This document shows positions 43,755-53,642 of a stretch of DNA of 64,000 nucleotides, piece after piece. The position numbers and the translations under genes are program-made. This DNA comes from Vibrio japonicus (GTDB lineage Bacteria > Pseudomonadota > Gammaproteobacteria > Enterobacterales > Vibrionaceae). The stretch is taken from positions 248,001 through 312,000 of the forward strand of contig NZ_CP102097.1 of NCBI RefSeq assembly GCF_024582835.1. Reading direction: 5' to 3'. How positions within the stretch are numbered: position 1 is the stretch's first letter; every line of letters starts with the position of its first letter. The notes beneath the pieces were generated by a model that saw only the letters and a list, made by a program, of their open reading frames with translations, was not told the origin of the DNA and ran no database searches.

Positions 43755-46484
43755 ATGACAGAGTCCAGCCACCCGTGGCACAGTCAATCCGTCGAGGACA
43801 CCTTTTCTGCCCTCTCCAGCCAACCCAACGGATTAGAGCCACAGGAAGCCTCGCAACGCTTAGCCCAGTATGGATTGAACAAACTTCCAACCTCTCACGG
43901 GCGCACCGTTTTTCAGCGCTTTATCGCTCAGTTTCACAATGTATTAATTCACGTTTTACTGGTTGTGATGGTCATTACCGCGCTACTCAACCACTGGGTG
44001 GATGCGGGCGTTATCGCAGGGGTGGTCGTGATCAATGCGATCATCGGTTTTCTCCAAGAAGGGAAAGCAGAAACCGCGCTCAACGCCATTCAAGCCATGC
44101 TCGCCCCAACCGCCTTGGTGTTACGCGGCGGGCATCAGGTCAATCTTAAAGCCGAAGAGCTGGTGGTGGGAGATGTGGTCATTCTGCAATCGGGTGACCG
44201 AGTGCCTGCCGATCTCCGGTTGTTCCGCAGCAAAGGGCTACAAGTCGCGGAAGCTGTCTTAACCGGAGAATCGCTCGCAACTGAAAAGAATATTAACCCC
44301 GTGAGCCAAAAGAGTGCTTTGGCCGACCGAGACTGCATGGCGTATTCAGGCACCATGATTACCCACGGACAAGGTTCCGGCGTGGTTGTCGCAACGGGGC
44401 TCAATACCGAACTGGGCAAAATCAGTTCGCTGGTTTCTCGCGTAAAACCAGCCACAACCCCACTACTGAAACAAATCGCACAGTTTAGCCAATGGTTGAC
44501 CGTTGCGATCTTAGTGGTAGCGGTTGCAACGTTTGCCTTTGGCTTGCTGGTGCGCGGCTACCCAATAACGGATATGTTCCTAGCCGCGATCAGTCTAGCC
44601 GTGGCGGCGATCCCAGAGGGGTTACCTGCGATCATGACCATCACCCTCGCGATTGGAGTGGAGCGAATGGCCAAACGCAATGCGATCATTCGCCGACTCC
44701 CCGCGGTGGAAACCCTAGGCTCTGTGACCGTCATTTGCACCGATAAAACCGGCACACTGACTCGCAATGAAATGACGGTGACAAAGATCGTCACGGCGAA
44801 TGAGCAATTCGAACTCAGTGGTACAGGCTACGATCCTCATGGCGTTGTGACGATCAATCAGCAGGCCATCTACCCCGAACAAAAGCCGCTGCTGATTCAC
44901 ACCGTTCGTGCAGCAGTGTTATGCAACGACGCAACTCTCCAGCATCAGAATGAACAGTGGCAAATTCAGGGCGACCCGATGGAAGGGGCGCTTCTGGTCG
45001 CAGGAGAAAAAGCTGGGTTAGATTCAAAAACGGAACACCAACTCTGCCCGCGCACGGATCTGATCCCATTCGAATCAGAACACCGCTTTATGGCGACACT
45101 GCACCATAACCATAAGGGTGAAGCGTTTGTTTTTCTTAAAGGTGCGCCTGAGCGTGTGCTCGATATTTGTAGTCATCAAATGATCAACCCTGCCACACAT
45201 AACGAGACATCCTTGCATCTACAAACAACCGCTCTAGACCGTACTTATTGGCAAAAGCAGATTGATGCGATGGCAAAACGGGGAATGCGGGTTTTGGCGA
45301 TGGCCTACCGTCCGGCGGAATACGAGCACATCGAACTGACCTTTGATGACGTGCGCGACAATCTCATCCTGTTAGGGCTATTTGGTTTTATCGACCCGCC
45401 AAGAGACGAAGCCATACAAGCCGTGAAAGCGTGTAACCAAGCAGGCATACGCGTAAAAATGATGACGGGCGATCATGTGTTAACGGCCAAAGCGATTGCT
45501 CAACAAATCGGCCTTATCAATACCCAAGACTCGCTTACGGGCCTGCAAATTGATGCTCTCAATGATGAGGAGTTATTCGCCGTCGCCAGAGACATTGATA
45601 TCTACGCCCGAGTGAGCCCAGAGCATAAAATGCGGCTGGTCGATACGCTGCAAAAGCATCACCAAGTCGTGGCAATGACGGGGGACGGCGTCAATGATGC
45701 GCCAGCACTCAAGCGCTCTGACATCGGCACTGCCATGGGACTGAATGGCACCGCCTCGGCCAAAGAAGCAGCAGAAATGGTACTCACGGATGACAATTTC
45801 GCCTCCATTACTGCGGCAGTTGAAGAAGGACGAGCGGTTTACGACAACTTGAAAAAGGCCATTTTGTTTATTCTCCCAACCAACGGAGGCGAAGCACTGG
45901 TCATCTTATCGACCGTAGTGTTGGGATTTAAAGATCTGCCACTCACACCGATTCAAATTCTGTGGGTCAATATGATCACCGCCGTCACACTCGCTTTATC
46001 TTTGGCTTTCGAACCCAAAGAGCACAATTTAATGCAGCGTGCACCACGATCTCCTGATACTCCTATCCTCACCTCACACCTTATTTGGCGAGTTTGTTTT
46101 GTCTCCATCATTCTTATGTTGGGCACGTTGGGAATGTTTGTATGGGAGATGGCCCAGCAAGAAGATATCGACAGAGCTCGGACAATCGCGGTGAATACAT
46201 TGGTGATGTTTGAAGTGTTTTATCTGTTTAATTCCCGCTTCATTTTAAACAGCATATTTTGTCGTCGAGGTCTTACTGGCAATGTCTATGTGTTAATCGC
46301 CATTGCGGTGCTTATGGTGTTTCAAGCCGGCTTCACTTACCTGCCTATAATGCAAACGCTGTTTGGCACCCAAGCGTTAGAATTCGAAGTCTGGCTACGA
46401 ATAGTATTGGTCGCGTCGTCTGCCCTCTTTTTAGTTGAGCTCGAAAAATACTATTTGAGAAGGACAGCCCGAATTCGGTGCTAG
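43755..46484 (+). CDS. Cation-transporting P-type ATPase (P2A, Ca2+-type or related)
   Basis: Membrane cation pump of 909 aa, normal length for P2 ATPases. It has an N-terminal cation-ATPase domain, TM4 with [18 protein letters not shown], the phosphorylation site [28 protein letters not shown] and a C-terminal group of about six TM segments. IPEGLP in TM4 is typical of the Ca2+, Na+/K+-like and H+/K+-like pumps and excludes heavy-metal P1B pumps. The ion cannot be decided by eye. It is divergent from the FNT gene across 92 bp. Confidence 0.88.
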   Translation: MTESSHPWHSQSVEDTFSALSSQPNGLEPQEASQRLAQYGLNKLPTSHGRTVFQRFIAQFHNVLIHVLLVVMVITALLNHWVDAGVIAGVVVINAIIGFLQEGKAETALNAIQAMLAPTALVLRGGHQVNLKAEELVVGDVVILQSGDRVPADLRLFRSKGLQVAEAVLTGESLATEKNINPVSQKSALADRDCMAYSGTMITHGQGSGVVVATGLNTELGKISSLVSRVKPATTPLLKQIAQFSQWLTVAILVVAVATFAFGLLVRGYPITDMFLAAISLAVAAIPEGLPAIMTITLAIGVERMAKRNAIIRRLPAVETLGSVTVICTDKTGTLTRNEMTVTKIVTANEQFELSGTGYDPHGVVTINQQAIYPEQKPLLIHTVRAAVLCNDATLQHQNEQWQIQGDPMEGALLVAGEKAGLDSKTEHQLCPRTDLIPFESEHRFMATLHHNHKGEAFVFLKGAPERVLDICSHQMINPATHNETSLHLQTTALDRTYWQKQIDAMAKRGMRVLAMAYRPAEYEHIELTFDDVRDNLILLGLFGFIDPPRDEAIQAVKACNQAGIRVKMMTGDHVLTAKAIAQQIGLINTQDSLTGLQIDALNDEELFAVARDIDIYARVSPEHKMRLVDTLQKHHQVVAMTGDGVNDAPALKRSDIGTAMGLNGTASAKEAAEMVLTDDNFASITAAVEEGRAVYDNLKKAILFILPTNGGEALVILSTVVLGFKDLPLTPIQILWVNMITAVTLALSLAFEPKEHNLMQRAPRSPDTPILTSHLIWRVCFVSIILMLGTLGMFVWEMAQQEDIDRARTIAVNTLVMFEVFYLFNSRFILNSIFCRRGLTGNVYVLIAIAVLMVFQAGFTYLPIMQTLFGTQALEFEVWLRIVLVASSALFLVELEKYYLRRTARIRC

Positions 46485-46644
46485 GTGATGGTTACGTTAA
46501 GGTCTTTTATTATCCACGAGTAGACTAATTGATTGACAGACTTCATTTGAAACTAGAATGCATTACACCAGTATGTTGACGTAGAGTAGAACTTTTAGGT
46601 TGGGTGTGCTTTAGATTAGTGAATACCGCGACTCAAAACTAAAT

Positions 46645-46674
46645 TGGCCTTGCTATAAAAGCAAGGCCATTTTG
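46645..46674. terminator. Probable bidirectional terminator
   Basis: A 9-bp perfect stem tggccttgc / gcaaggcca with a 7-nt loop is flanked by tttt on the plus strand and attta on the minus. It lies between the convergent ATPase and PEP-CTERM genes. Confidence 0.6.
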
Positions 46675-46720
46675 AACAGTAAGCCACTCCAATTTTAACT
46701 CCAACGAGCTTAACATGGGA

Positions 46721-47389
46721 TCAGTTGAATTGTTTGCGGCGCGCCAAACCTAAACCGATAAGGCCTAGGCCTAGGAAAAAGACCGAGCTTGGCTCTGGTA
46801 TGGGCGTTGCCGGTGTGCTGCTGTATGACTTATCGCTGCCAGTACAATTTTCATTCCCATTTTCTAATGTACCATCACCGGAACATAGCTGTTGACTGCG
46901 TACGCCCACTAGACCGAAGTTAGACAAATCATCGAAGCCAAAATCATCTGTCGTCCAGCTGAATGTTTGAATTTCATCCCAGCCTTGACTTCCGAGCCTG
47001 AAGACAAGCTCCCACTCTCCATCTGGATCGTCCAAAGGAGGGTTAAGACCATTTAAAGTACAACCATTGCCACAATCATTTGATGTTGTATCTGTAGCCC
47101 AAAGTTGGACCTGATTCGCTGGTGAGACGTTTGTTAGGCCAACACTGGCGGGCATCGTTACATCACCCAAATCAATAAACACACCGAGACCTTCGGCATT
47201 CCATGGGTCAACAGTAAAATTATAGTGAATTTGATTATTAATTTCGTCGTGCTCTATGGTGAATATATAGTTACCTGACTCACCCTCATTCGTAATCCAA
47301 TTTTCATAAACAATCGTCGCTTTCGCCGGGCTGATAAGCAGTAGGCTCAAACTCAAAAATATTGCTGATCTAATGTCCATTGTGTTCAT
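46721..47389 (-). CDS. PEP-CTERM sorting-domain protein
   Basis: Exported protein of 222 aa with a signal peptide (MDIRSAIFLSLSLLLISPAKA). A beta-rich, Asp/Asn-rich body follows, with a CxxxC pair in NDCGNGCTLNG. The C terminus, about 194-222, holds the PEP motif (PIPEPSS), a hydrophobic helix and a basic RRKQ end. Such tails are processed by exosortases and usually mark surface or exopolysaccharide-associated proteins. No exosortase or polysaccharide gene is in the window, so the enzyme must lie elsewhere. Function of the body is unknown. Confidence 0.82.
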   Translation of the reverse strand: MNTMDIRSAIFLSLSLLLISPAKATIVYENWITNEGESGNYIFTIEHDEINNQIHYNFTVDPWNAEGLGVFIDLGDVTMPASVGLTNVSPANQVQLWATDTTSNDCGNGCTLNGLNPPLDDPDGEWELVFRLGSQGWDEIQTFSWTTDDFGFDDLSNFGLVGVRSQQLCSGDGTLENGNENCTGSDKSYSSTPATPIPEPSSVFFLGLGLIGLGLARRKQFN

Positions 47390-47587
47390 CCCAATACTAG
47401 GTTAATCGTAGGCATTAATTACATAGATCATTAAGCAAAATTTGAGCCGAAATAAAAAGCATTTATAAAACCGCATGTTGCAAAAATAGGTTTGGAAGCA
47501 ACATCACAAAGTGTAAAATTTTCTGACATTTCAACCCTTCCAGCATAAATACAATAGAGCCGTTTCTATGACAAATGGGCCGGAGTA

Positions 47588-48190
47588 CTACGTCTTCTGC
47601 CACACCATCCACTGCTCTTTACCTTTGAATACTTCGACGCTGTCGTTAACTGGTGATGACTCAATAAGAACGAAAGATGGTTCTAACCTTTGTTCAATCT
47701 CTCCGCTACGCAAACAAAAAGGAGGAAAACGCGATCGGTAGTCATCGCTGATAACAAAATACCCCACCAGCAAGCCATTACTTGGTAGCAAACGCTCAAT
47801 CATCGCAAAGTAGTCATCCCACTTCCCTCTCGGTAATGCGGCTAAAAAAGCGCGTTCGTAAATCACATCAAACGCTCGGGAAAAGTCCGCCCTAAATACA
47901 TCCCCCAACATCACTTTATCTTGATATTGACCAAGCTGAGACTTCGCAAGATTGACGGCTTCTGCGCTGTAATCCATTGCGATGACGTCATGCCCGAGCT
48001 CTACAAAATGCGACACCTCATAAGCCGCGCCGCAGCCAGGAATGAACACCGACTGCGGTACGTTAAAAGAGCCGTTTAGATAGTTTTTAAGCTCTTGTGG
48101 TACTTTGCTGCAATCCCACGGCATTCGGCCACTTACAAACAAATCATCCCAAAACTGTTGATTGATTATTGGTGAGTCGGTGGTTTTCAT
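47588..48190 (-). CDS. Thiopurine S-methyltransferase-like SAM methyltransferase
   Basis: A 200-aa class I methyltransferase of the TPMT family. It begins with FWDDLFVSGRMPWDCSKVPQEL, has the SAM-binding motif FIPGCGAAYEVSHFVELGHDVIAMDYS, and a YERAFLAALP segment. Relatives methylate thiols, halides, tellurite/selenite or thiopurines. The substrate here is unknown. The start at 48190 follows GGGGAG; the frame extends 16 codons upstream without an SD. It lies between the PEP-CTERM gene and the end of the LIV operon. Confidence 0.83.
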   Translation of the reverse strand: MKTTDSPIINQQFWDDLFVSGRMPWDCSKVPQELKNYLNGSFNVPQSVFIPGCGAAYEVSHFVELGHDVIAMDYSAEAVNLAKSQLGQYQDKVMLGDVFRADFSRAFDVIYERAFLAALPRGKWDDYFAMIERLLPSNGLLVGYFVISDDYRSRFPPFCLRSGEIEQRLEPSFVLIESSPVNDSVEVFKGKEQWMVWQKT

Positions 48191-48219
48191 TGCGCTCCCC
48201 TTAACGCTTTTTAGCCATA

Positions 48220-48253
48220 AAAAGAAATGGATACGCAAGTTAGCTTGGTATCC
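48220..48253 (-). terminator. Terminator of the LIV-ligase operon
   Basis: On the minus strand ggatac and gtatcc enclose an inner aag/ctt pairing, forming a hairpin at 48229-48253. It is followed by atttcttttta, 35 bp after the stop of the PaaK-like gene. It overlaps the upstream end of the methyltransferase frame. Confidence 0.65.
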
Positions 48254-48288
48254 CTTTACATTTTTATTGCGATAGGCCGTGCAAGTAC

Positions 48289-49491
48289 CTAGTTCCGTAA
48301 ATCATTGATTAAAGGCTGATCTGCTGTATTTGGCACAAACAACACATTGCCTTTGAGCTTGGTGACAGACTGCAACGTCGCTTGAATCTCTTCTGCGGAT
48401 ATATGATTGTCTTCGCAGCAGAACGTGATGGTATCGTTGAAGCCGTCACGCTCAATCTTCAAAGAACCTTTGATTTCATGACGTCGACACACTTCTTGGA
48501 TCTGATGCGGATACACAAACAGACCTTTGACTTTAACCGCCGAGTCCGCGCGACCCATCCAGCCTTTTATTCGCATATTGGTATACGATGAATTCGCATC
48601 GTTTTCAATGTATGCAGACAGATCGCCCGTTGCGTAGCGAATAAGAGGAAACTTCTCATCAAGCGAGGTAACGACCACCTCTCCGACCTCACCCAGTTGT
48701 ACTGGTATACCTTCGGGATCAACGATTTCGACAATAATATCTTCGGCAATCACCAAGCCTTGCTCGCCAGCGACTTGATACGCAATCAAACCAAGCTCTG
48801 CACTCGCGTAGGCTTGAAATACTGCAATGCCTTTCTCGATAAACGCTTGTTGCATTTCTGCGGTGACGGCTTCACCAGAAACTAACGCTTTGGTAAAACT
48901 AGTTAACTCGCCATATTGCTCTTGGTATTTCTGTAGCAACGTCAACAAATAAGATGGCGTGCCCGTGTAACCCGTCGGCTGAAGCTGTTTGATCGCTTCA
49001 ATCTGTGCTTCGGTATTACCTACCCCAGCCGGAAATACCGCGCAACCACACGCTCTAGCACCGCCATCCATAATGAATCCACCCGGAGAGAAGTGATAAG
49101 AGAGCGTGTTGTGAACCAAGTCACCACTACGAAACCCTGCGGCATGAAACGCGCGTCCCATACGCCAGAAGTCCGATTCATCCGTTTGCGCCTCATACAA
49201 GGGCCCCGGAGATTGAAACACACGCGCCATCTGGCCAATCGCAACGCTGTTTAAGCCACCAAACGGCGGTTTAATCTGCTGCTGACTTGGGACATTGAAC
49301 TTACGCGTGATCGGGAACTGGCCGAGCCCTTCACGATGACTTGCTTTTGAAGCGTCGATATCAGCAAAAATGTTGCCGTAGTGTTCGCTGTGCGTCTTTG
49401 CGTTTTCAATCACTGTCGGCAAGCGTTGAAACAGCGACTCTTCTCTCTCAGCAGGAGATAAAGACTCTTTTGCATCGAATAATTCGTTCAT
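48289..49491 (-). CDS. PaaK-like AMP-forming CoA ligase
   Basis: Phenylacetate-CoA-ligase family protein of 400 aa. It contains VHNTLSYHFSPGGFIMDGGARACGC, the PTGYTGTPSYLLTLL segment and KGLFVYPHQIQEV of the C-terminal domain. The usual serine-rich ATP loop near residue 90 reads QSPGPLYEAQ and is poorly conserved. It lies last in the LIV operon, 9 bp after livF, so its acid is probably brought in by that transporter; which acid is unknown. The start is the ATG at 49491, with AAGGAG 5 bp upstream. Confidence 0.82.
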   Translation of the reverse strand: MNELFDAKESLSPAEREESLFQRLPTVIENAKTHSEHYGNIFADIDASKASHREGLGQFPITRKFNVPSQQQIKPPFGGLNSVAIGQMARVFQSPGPLYEAQTDESDFWRMGRAFHAAGFRSGDLVHNTLSYHFSPGGFIMDGGARACGCAVFPAGVGNTEAQIEAIKQLQPTGYTGTPSYLLTLLQKYQEQYGELTSFTKALVSGEAVTAEMQQAFIEKGIAVFQAYASAELGLIAYQVAGEQGLVIAEDIIVEIVDPEGIPVQLGEVGEVVVTSLDEKFPLIRYATGDLSAYIENDANSSYTNMRIKGWMGRADSAVKVKGLFVYPHQIQEVCRRHEIKGSLKIERDGFNDTITFCCEDNHISAEEIQATLQSVTKLKGNVLFVPNTADQPLINDLRN

Positions 49492-49500
49492 CACTGCTCC

Positions 49501-50322
49501 TTACAACCAACGCTTACGACGTTTGTAAGACTTAAGATTCTTGAAGCTCTTACGCTCTTCGTCGCCACCACCGAGATAAAACTCTTTGACGTCTTCATTA
49601 TTGAGCAGCTCATGTTTAGTACCATCAAGTACAATCTTGCCTGACTCCATAATGTAGCCATAGTCGGCAGCATGCAGCGCAAAGTTCGCGTTCTGCTCAA
49701 CCAGCAACATGGTGATACCTTGATCTTTATTGATCTTGTTAATAATACTGAACACCTCTTTCACCAACAGTGGCGAAAGCCCCATCGAAGGCTCATCAAG
49801 CAGGATCATTTTCGGGCGTGCCATCAGAGCACGGCCAATTGCCAACATCTGCTGCTCACCGCCCGACAAGTAGCCAGCGAGGCCAGTGCGCTCTTTCAGT
49901 CTCGGGAAGTAGTCAAATACCATTTCGATATCTTGCTCTACTTCGTTGTCATTACGGGTAAACGCACCTAAACGAAGGTTTTCGATAACCGTCATGTCTT
50001 CGACAATGCGACGCCCTTCCATCACTTGGAAAATGCCCGAACGGACAATCTCTTCCGGGCTTTTGTTGTCGATACGCTCGCCCATGAAGTTGATTTCCCC
50101 ACGGGTCACTTCGCCATCTTCCGTTTTCAACAAACCAGAAATCGCTTTTAATGTCGTCGATTTACCTGCCCCGTTCGCGCCTAATAACGTCACGATCTTC
50201 CCTTTCGGCACCTCAAGGCTCACGCCACGCAATACCAAAATGACTTCATCGTAGACCACTTCAATATTGTTCACCGAGAGCAATATTTCTTCAGGTTCGA
50301 TATTCGTTGCTAATTCACTCAT
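49501..50322 (-). CDS. livF: LIV-type ABC transporter ATP-binding protein (LivF)
   Basis: Second ATPase of the branched-chain/organic acid transporter, 273 aa. Walker A is GANGAGKSTTL, the signature YLSGGEQQML and Walker B MILLDEPSMGLSP. It is longer than E. coli LivF, with a basic C-terminal tail rich in Lys and Arg. AAGGAG lies before the ATG at 50322. A small GC-rich hairpin (ggggg ttg ccccc, 50344-50356) in the gap after the binding-protein gene may let the binding protein be made in excess. Confidence 0.88.
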   Translation of the reverse strand: MSELATNIEPEEILLSVNNIEVVYDEVILVLRGVSLEVPKGKIVTLLGANGAGKSTTLKAISGLLKTEDGEVTRGEINFMGERIDNKSPEEIVRSGIFQVMEGRRIVEDMTVIENLRLGAFTRNDNEVEQDIEMVFDYFPRLKERTGLAGYLSGGEQQMLAIGRALMARPKMILLDEPSMGLSPLLVKEVFSIINKINKDQGITMLLVEQNANFALHAADYGYIMESGKIVLDGTKHELLNNEDVKEFYLGGGDEERKSFKNLKSYKRRKRWL

Positions 50323-50370
50323 CAAGCCGCTCCTTGCGCAGATGGGGGTTGCCCCCCACCTATCCTATTA

Positions 50371-51615
50371 TTAGTAACCTAGCCAATCATCACGACGTGA
50401 CAGCGTAACCTGAGACACTTTCTTAACGTCTACCGCGCCACCTTTGTTGTTACCCATAAACACGTTTACTGTTGTCGTGCCGCGGTGATCTTCTGGCTGC
50501 CAGTTCGCTGGAATACATACACCTTCTAGACCTTTTGGCACCCAGTTTTTGTGTACATACATACCTTTCTTGATGTTTTCGCCAGTAATACCGCCATTAC
50601 CTTTCGCCCATTCCATTGCTTCTTTCATGTAGAACGCAGAGCAAACACCGCGAATGTAGTGGTGAGTTCTAAACTCGCCCGGTTCAGATTCTGACTGTTT
50701 CGAAATTTCCTGAACCAGTTTCATCCCTTCGCTATCGTCGCCCCAGAATGCGGTCATCCCTGGGAATACATAATCTTTCAGACCATCACCTGCCGCTTCG
50801 ATTACAGGTTTATCGCCACCCCAGATATTCGCCATGTACTGGAATTCCGTGCCTACTGTGTTACACGATTTCACTAGCGATACCACCGAGCCACCTAAGT
50901 TGGCGATGTAACCGTAGTTCGTGCCAGACTCTTTAAGTGATAGACATTGCGCTTTAAAATCACCCGGTTTGAGTGACACCACCACTGGGTTTTGCACGTC
51001 AAAGCCCAGCTCTTTCGCATATTCTGCACACGCTTCTTTTGGAGCGTTAGGGAACGGATGGTTATCACCAATGTGAGTAAACTTAGGTGCGCCTGTATTA
51101 CCCTTCGATTCCCAATCCTCTTTCGCCCACTTCACCAATGCACGACAGGCATCCGAGTAAGAAGCGCCATAGAAAAAGTTATACGGAGCAGGCTTGGCTG
51201 TTTTCGGGTTTTTGCCCGTAGGGTCCGTTAAGTGGCCCGAGTAAGAAGCTGAAAATACTGGCACTTTGTCTTTGGTTACGAAAGAGATCAGCGCCTCCGT
51301 ATCTGCTGTGCCCCAACCTTGCATTGCCACCATGTTTTTGCGAGCAACCCAACGTTTGTAGTTCGAAATCGCCACTGGCACCTTGTACGCCATATCCACC
51401 GTTTCAAATTCAAGCTCAGTACCGTTGATGCCGCCATTTTGGTTTATCCAACGCAAGGCGTCTCGTACCCCAGAACCATAAGGTTTACTGACGTATGCAG
51501 TAGGACCAGAAAAGTCCACCAGATGCCCGACAAACACGGAATCTTTTGCCCAAGATGCGGTAGTAAACAGTGCCGAAGATAGCACCAACGTTGTCGCTAA
51601 ATGTCCTTTATTCAT
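50371..51615 (-). CDS. LIV-type ABC transporter periplasmic substrate-binding protein
   Basis: Class I periplasmic binding protein of 414 aa with a signal peptide ([11 protein letters not shown]). The mature part begins [22 protein letters not shown] and has [21 protein letters not shown]. It is longer than LivJ (about 345 residues) and belongs to the branch often found beside acyl-CoA ligases. A branched-chain acid or other organic acid ligand is more likely than leucine itself; this is inference from the operon. Confidence 0.87.
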   Translation of the reverse strand: MNKGHLATTLVLSSALFTTASWAKDSVFVGHLVDFSGPTAYVSKPYGSGVRDALRWINQNGGINGTELEFETVDMAYKVPVAISNYKRWVARKNMVAMQGWGTADTEALISFVTKDKVPVFSASYSGHLTDPTGKNPKTAKPAPYNFFYGASYSDACRALVKWAKEDWESKGNTGAPKFTHIGDNHPFPNAPKEACAEYAKELGFDVQNPVVVSLKPGDFKAQCLSLKESGTNYGYIANLGGSVVSLVKSCNTVGTEFQYMANIWGGDKPVIEAAGDGLKDYVFPGMTAFWGDDSEGMKLVQEISKQSESEPGEFRTHHYIRGVCSAFYMKEAMEWAKGNGGITGENIKKGMYVHKNWVPKGLEGVCIPANWQPEDHRGTTTVNVFMGNNKGGAVDVKKVSQVTLSRRDDWLGY

Positions 51616-51669
51616 AACTCGTTGTCCTTGTTATTTAGGTATATTCCACTTAAGTACACGACGTACCGA

Positions 51670-52737
51670 TTAGTAAGAAAACGGATAGTGTTTCCAATAT
51701 GCTCGAATTTGTTGCCAGCGATGCGACAACCCTTGAGGTTCAAAAATTAAGAACAGCATGATGACCAGACCAATCGCCATCTCTTTGAAGTAAGCAAGTC
51801 CATCAATGAACGAAGTGTTATCGCTAAACGCAGCCAACCCTGTCACGCTAAACTCTAATACTTCAGGCAGTAATACGATGAATATCGTACCCATTAAGGT
51901 ACCTTTTACCGATCCCAGACCACCGATGATGATCATCGCTAAGAACTGAATCGACATCAAAATGGTAAAGCCTTCAGCGGAAACAAACCCTAAATAGTGA
52001 CCATAGAGCGCACCACCAATGCCCGCGTAAAACGCACACACACCAAAAGAGAGCAAACGATATTTAGTCAGGTTGATGCCCATGATTTCCGCTGATAGGT
52101 AATGATCTCGCACAGAGACAAACGCACGGCCATCACGCGAACGGATGAGGTTCGAAGCCCACATATACATAAAGATCAACGCAAACAGTGCAACATAGAA
52201 GAAGCTTTCATCGGTTGAAAACTCGAAGCCAAACAGGTTGATTGGGCTGGCACTCGCGCCGTATGAGCCACCACTGAACCACTCCGCGCGTGCAAAGAAG
52301 TCTTCCAAAATGAACTGCGCGGCTAGGGTCGCAATCGCAAGGTACAAACCTTTGATTCGAGCGGCTGGTAAGCCAAAGAGCATTCCGACGATCATGGTCA
52401 AGTAACCCGCGAGCGGAATGGCAAACACCACTGGAATGTTGAACTGGTTGTTCAGCCAAGCCGATGCAAACGCGCCAAAGCCAAAGAACGCACCGTGACC
52501 TAGCGAGATTTGTCCGGTAAAGCCGACCAGAATGTTCAAACCAAGGGCCGCGATACCGAGGTACGCAATTTGAATAAACAAGTTAAGGAAGTAAATATCC
52601 AGTACCAGAGGCGCTGCCAGCATGGCGATCACACCCGCTATCGCGAGGCTTCTGATGGTTTTGGTTTCAAAAATTGGCGTATCACTTTTGTATGTGGTTC
52701 GAAAATCCCCACATGGGCGCATGCTAAGTTGAGCCAT
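51670..52737 (-). CDS. livM: LIV-type ABC transporter permease (LivM)
   Basis: Inner-membrane permease of 355 aa. A cytoplasmic N-terminal segment of about 35 residues precedes about nine hydrophobic segments. It has [19 protein letters not shown] and [25 protein letters not shown], the LivM landmarks. It lies 11 bp after livH and pairs with it to form the channel. Confidence 0.9.
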   Translation of the reverse strand: MAQLSMRPCGDFRTTYKSDTPIFETKTIRSLAIAGVIAMLAAPLVLDIYFLNLFIQIAYLGIAALGLNILVGFTGQISLGHGAFFGFGAFASAWLNNQFNIPVVFAIPLAGYLTMIVGMLFGLPAARIKGLYLAIATLAAQFILEDFFARAEWFSGGSYGASASPINLFGFEFSTDESFFYVALFALIFMYMWASNLIRSRDGRAFVSVRDHYLSAEIMGINLTKYRLLSFGVCAFYAGIGGALYGHYLGFVSAEGFTILMSIQFLAMIIIGGLGSVKGTLMGTIFIVLLPEVLEFSVTGLAAFSDNTSFIDGLAYFKEMAIGLVIMLFLIFEPQGLSHRWQQIRAYWKHYPFSY

Positions 52738-52748
52738 AGTATTTCTCC

Positions 52749-53642
52749 TTAAATACGCTCAATATCTTTGGTACCAAACAGGCCGTATGGCTTGAAGGCA
52801 AGAATGATTAACAGCACATAGAAAGGTGCGATGTTGTAAAGGTTACCCACTTGCAGGTATTGGCTATCAAAGAACTCAGCTAAGTTCTCCAGCACCCCGA
52901 TGGTGATACCACCGACGATTGCGCCGACAACCGAATCCAAGCCACCCAAAATAACCGCTGGGAATACTTTGATACCGATGATGGATAGTGCGTCTGATAC
53001 GCCATTTACGATCCCGATAACAATCCCTGCTGTCGCGGATACCATCGCTGAAATAGCCCAACTGATGGCGAACACTCTCTTGATGGAAATGCCAAGACTC
53101 TGGGCGACCTGCTGGTTAAATGCGGTCGCTCGCATCGCCAAACCCATTTTGCTGAATTTGAAGAACCAGTAGAACGCGCCCATGATGATCATCGAGAAGA
53201 TCAAACTGAGGATGTAAGCAAATTCCACGTTCAAACCACCAATATTGACCACATTGGTCTCAAACACTTGCGGGTACGACACCGCCGATACACCAAACAT
53301 CCATTTCATCAGTGCTTGGAAAAACATCGACAAACCAATCGTCACCATGATCACCGAGATGATCGGCTCACCAATCAACGGCCTGAGCACGATGGTTTGC
53401 ACCGCGATACCAAACACCATCATGAAGGCGAGCGTCAGTAAGAAGCCGACGAAAAACGGCAGTTGTAGATGCACCAATGCTGCCCAACACACCCATGCGC
53501 CGATCAGTAGAAACTCACCCTGCGCAAAGTTCACCACCTGAGTTGATTTGTAAATCAGTACAAAGCACATGGCGACCACGCCATACAACATGCCGACGAT
53601 CACGCCATTAATGACGAGTTGCAGTAATAAATCCGTATTCAC
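52749..53642 (-). CDS. livH: LIV-type ABC transporter permease (LivH)
   Basis: Inner-membrane permease of 297 aa. It has VINGVIVGMLYGVVAMCFVLIYKSTQVVNFAQGEFL, the hallmark LivH N terminus, and AVILGGLDSVVGAIVGGITIGVLE. The start is GTG at 53642, sharing one base with the TAG stop of the ligase gene, with GGAGG upstream, so translation is coupled. Confidence 0.9.
   Translation of the reverse strand: MNTDLLLQLVINGVIVGMLYGVVAMCFVLIYKSTQVVNFAQGEFLLIGAWVCWAALVHLQLPFFVGFLLTLAFMMVFGIAVQTIVLRPLIGEPIISVIMVTIGLSMFFQALMKWMFGVSAVSYPQVFETNVVNIGGLNVEFAYILSLIFSMIIMGAFYWFFKFSKMGLAMRATAFNQQVAQSLGISIKRVFAISWAISAMVSATAGIVIGIVNGVSDALSIIGIKVFPAVILGGLDSVVGAIVGGITIGVLENLAEFFDSQYLQVGNLYNIAPFYVLLIILAFKPYGLFGTKDIERI

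Noticed and set aside
46488..46503. Possible further LiuR site (GGTTACGTTAAGG)
   Set aside because: Only one half matches and it lies at the end of the P-type ATPase gene, not before a gene.
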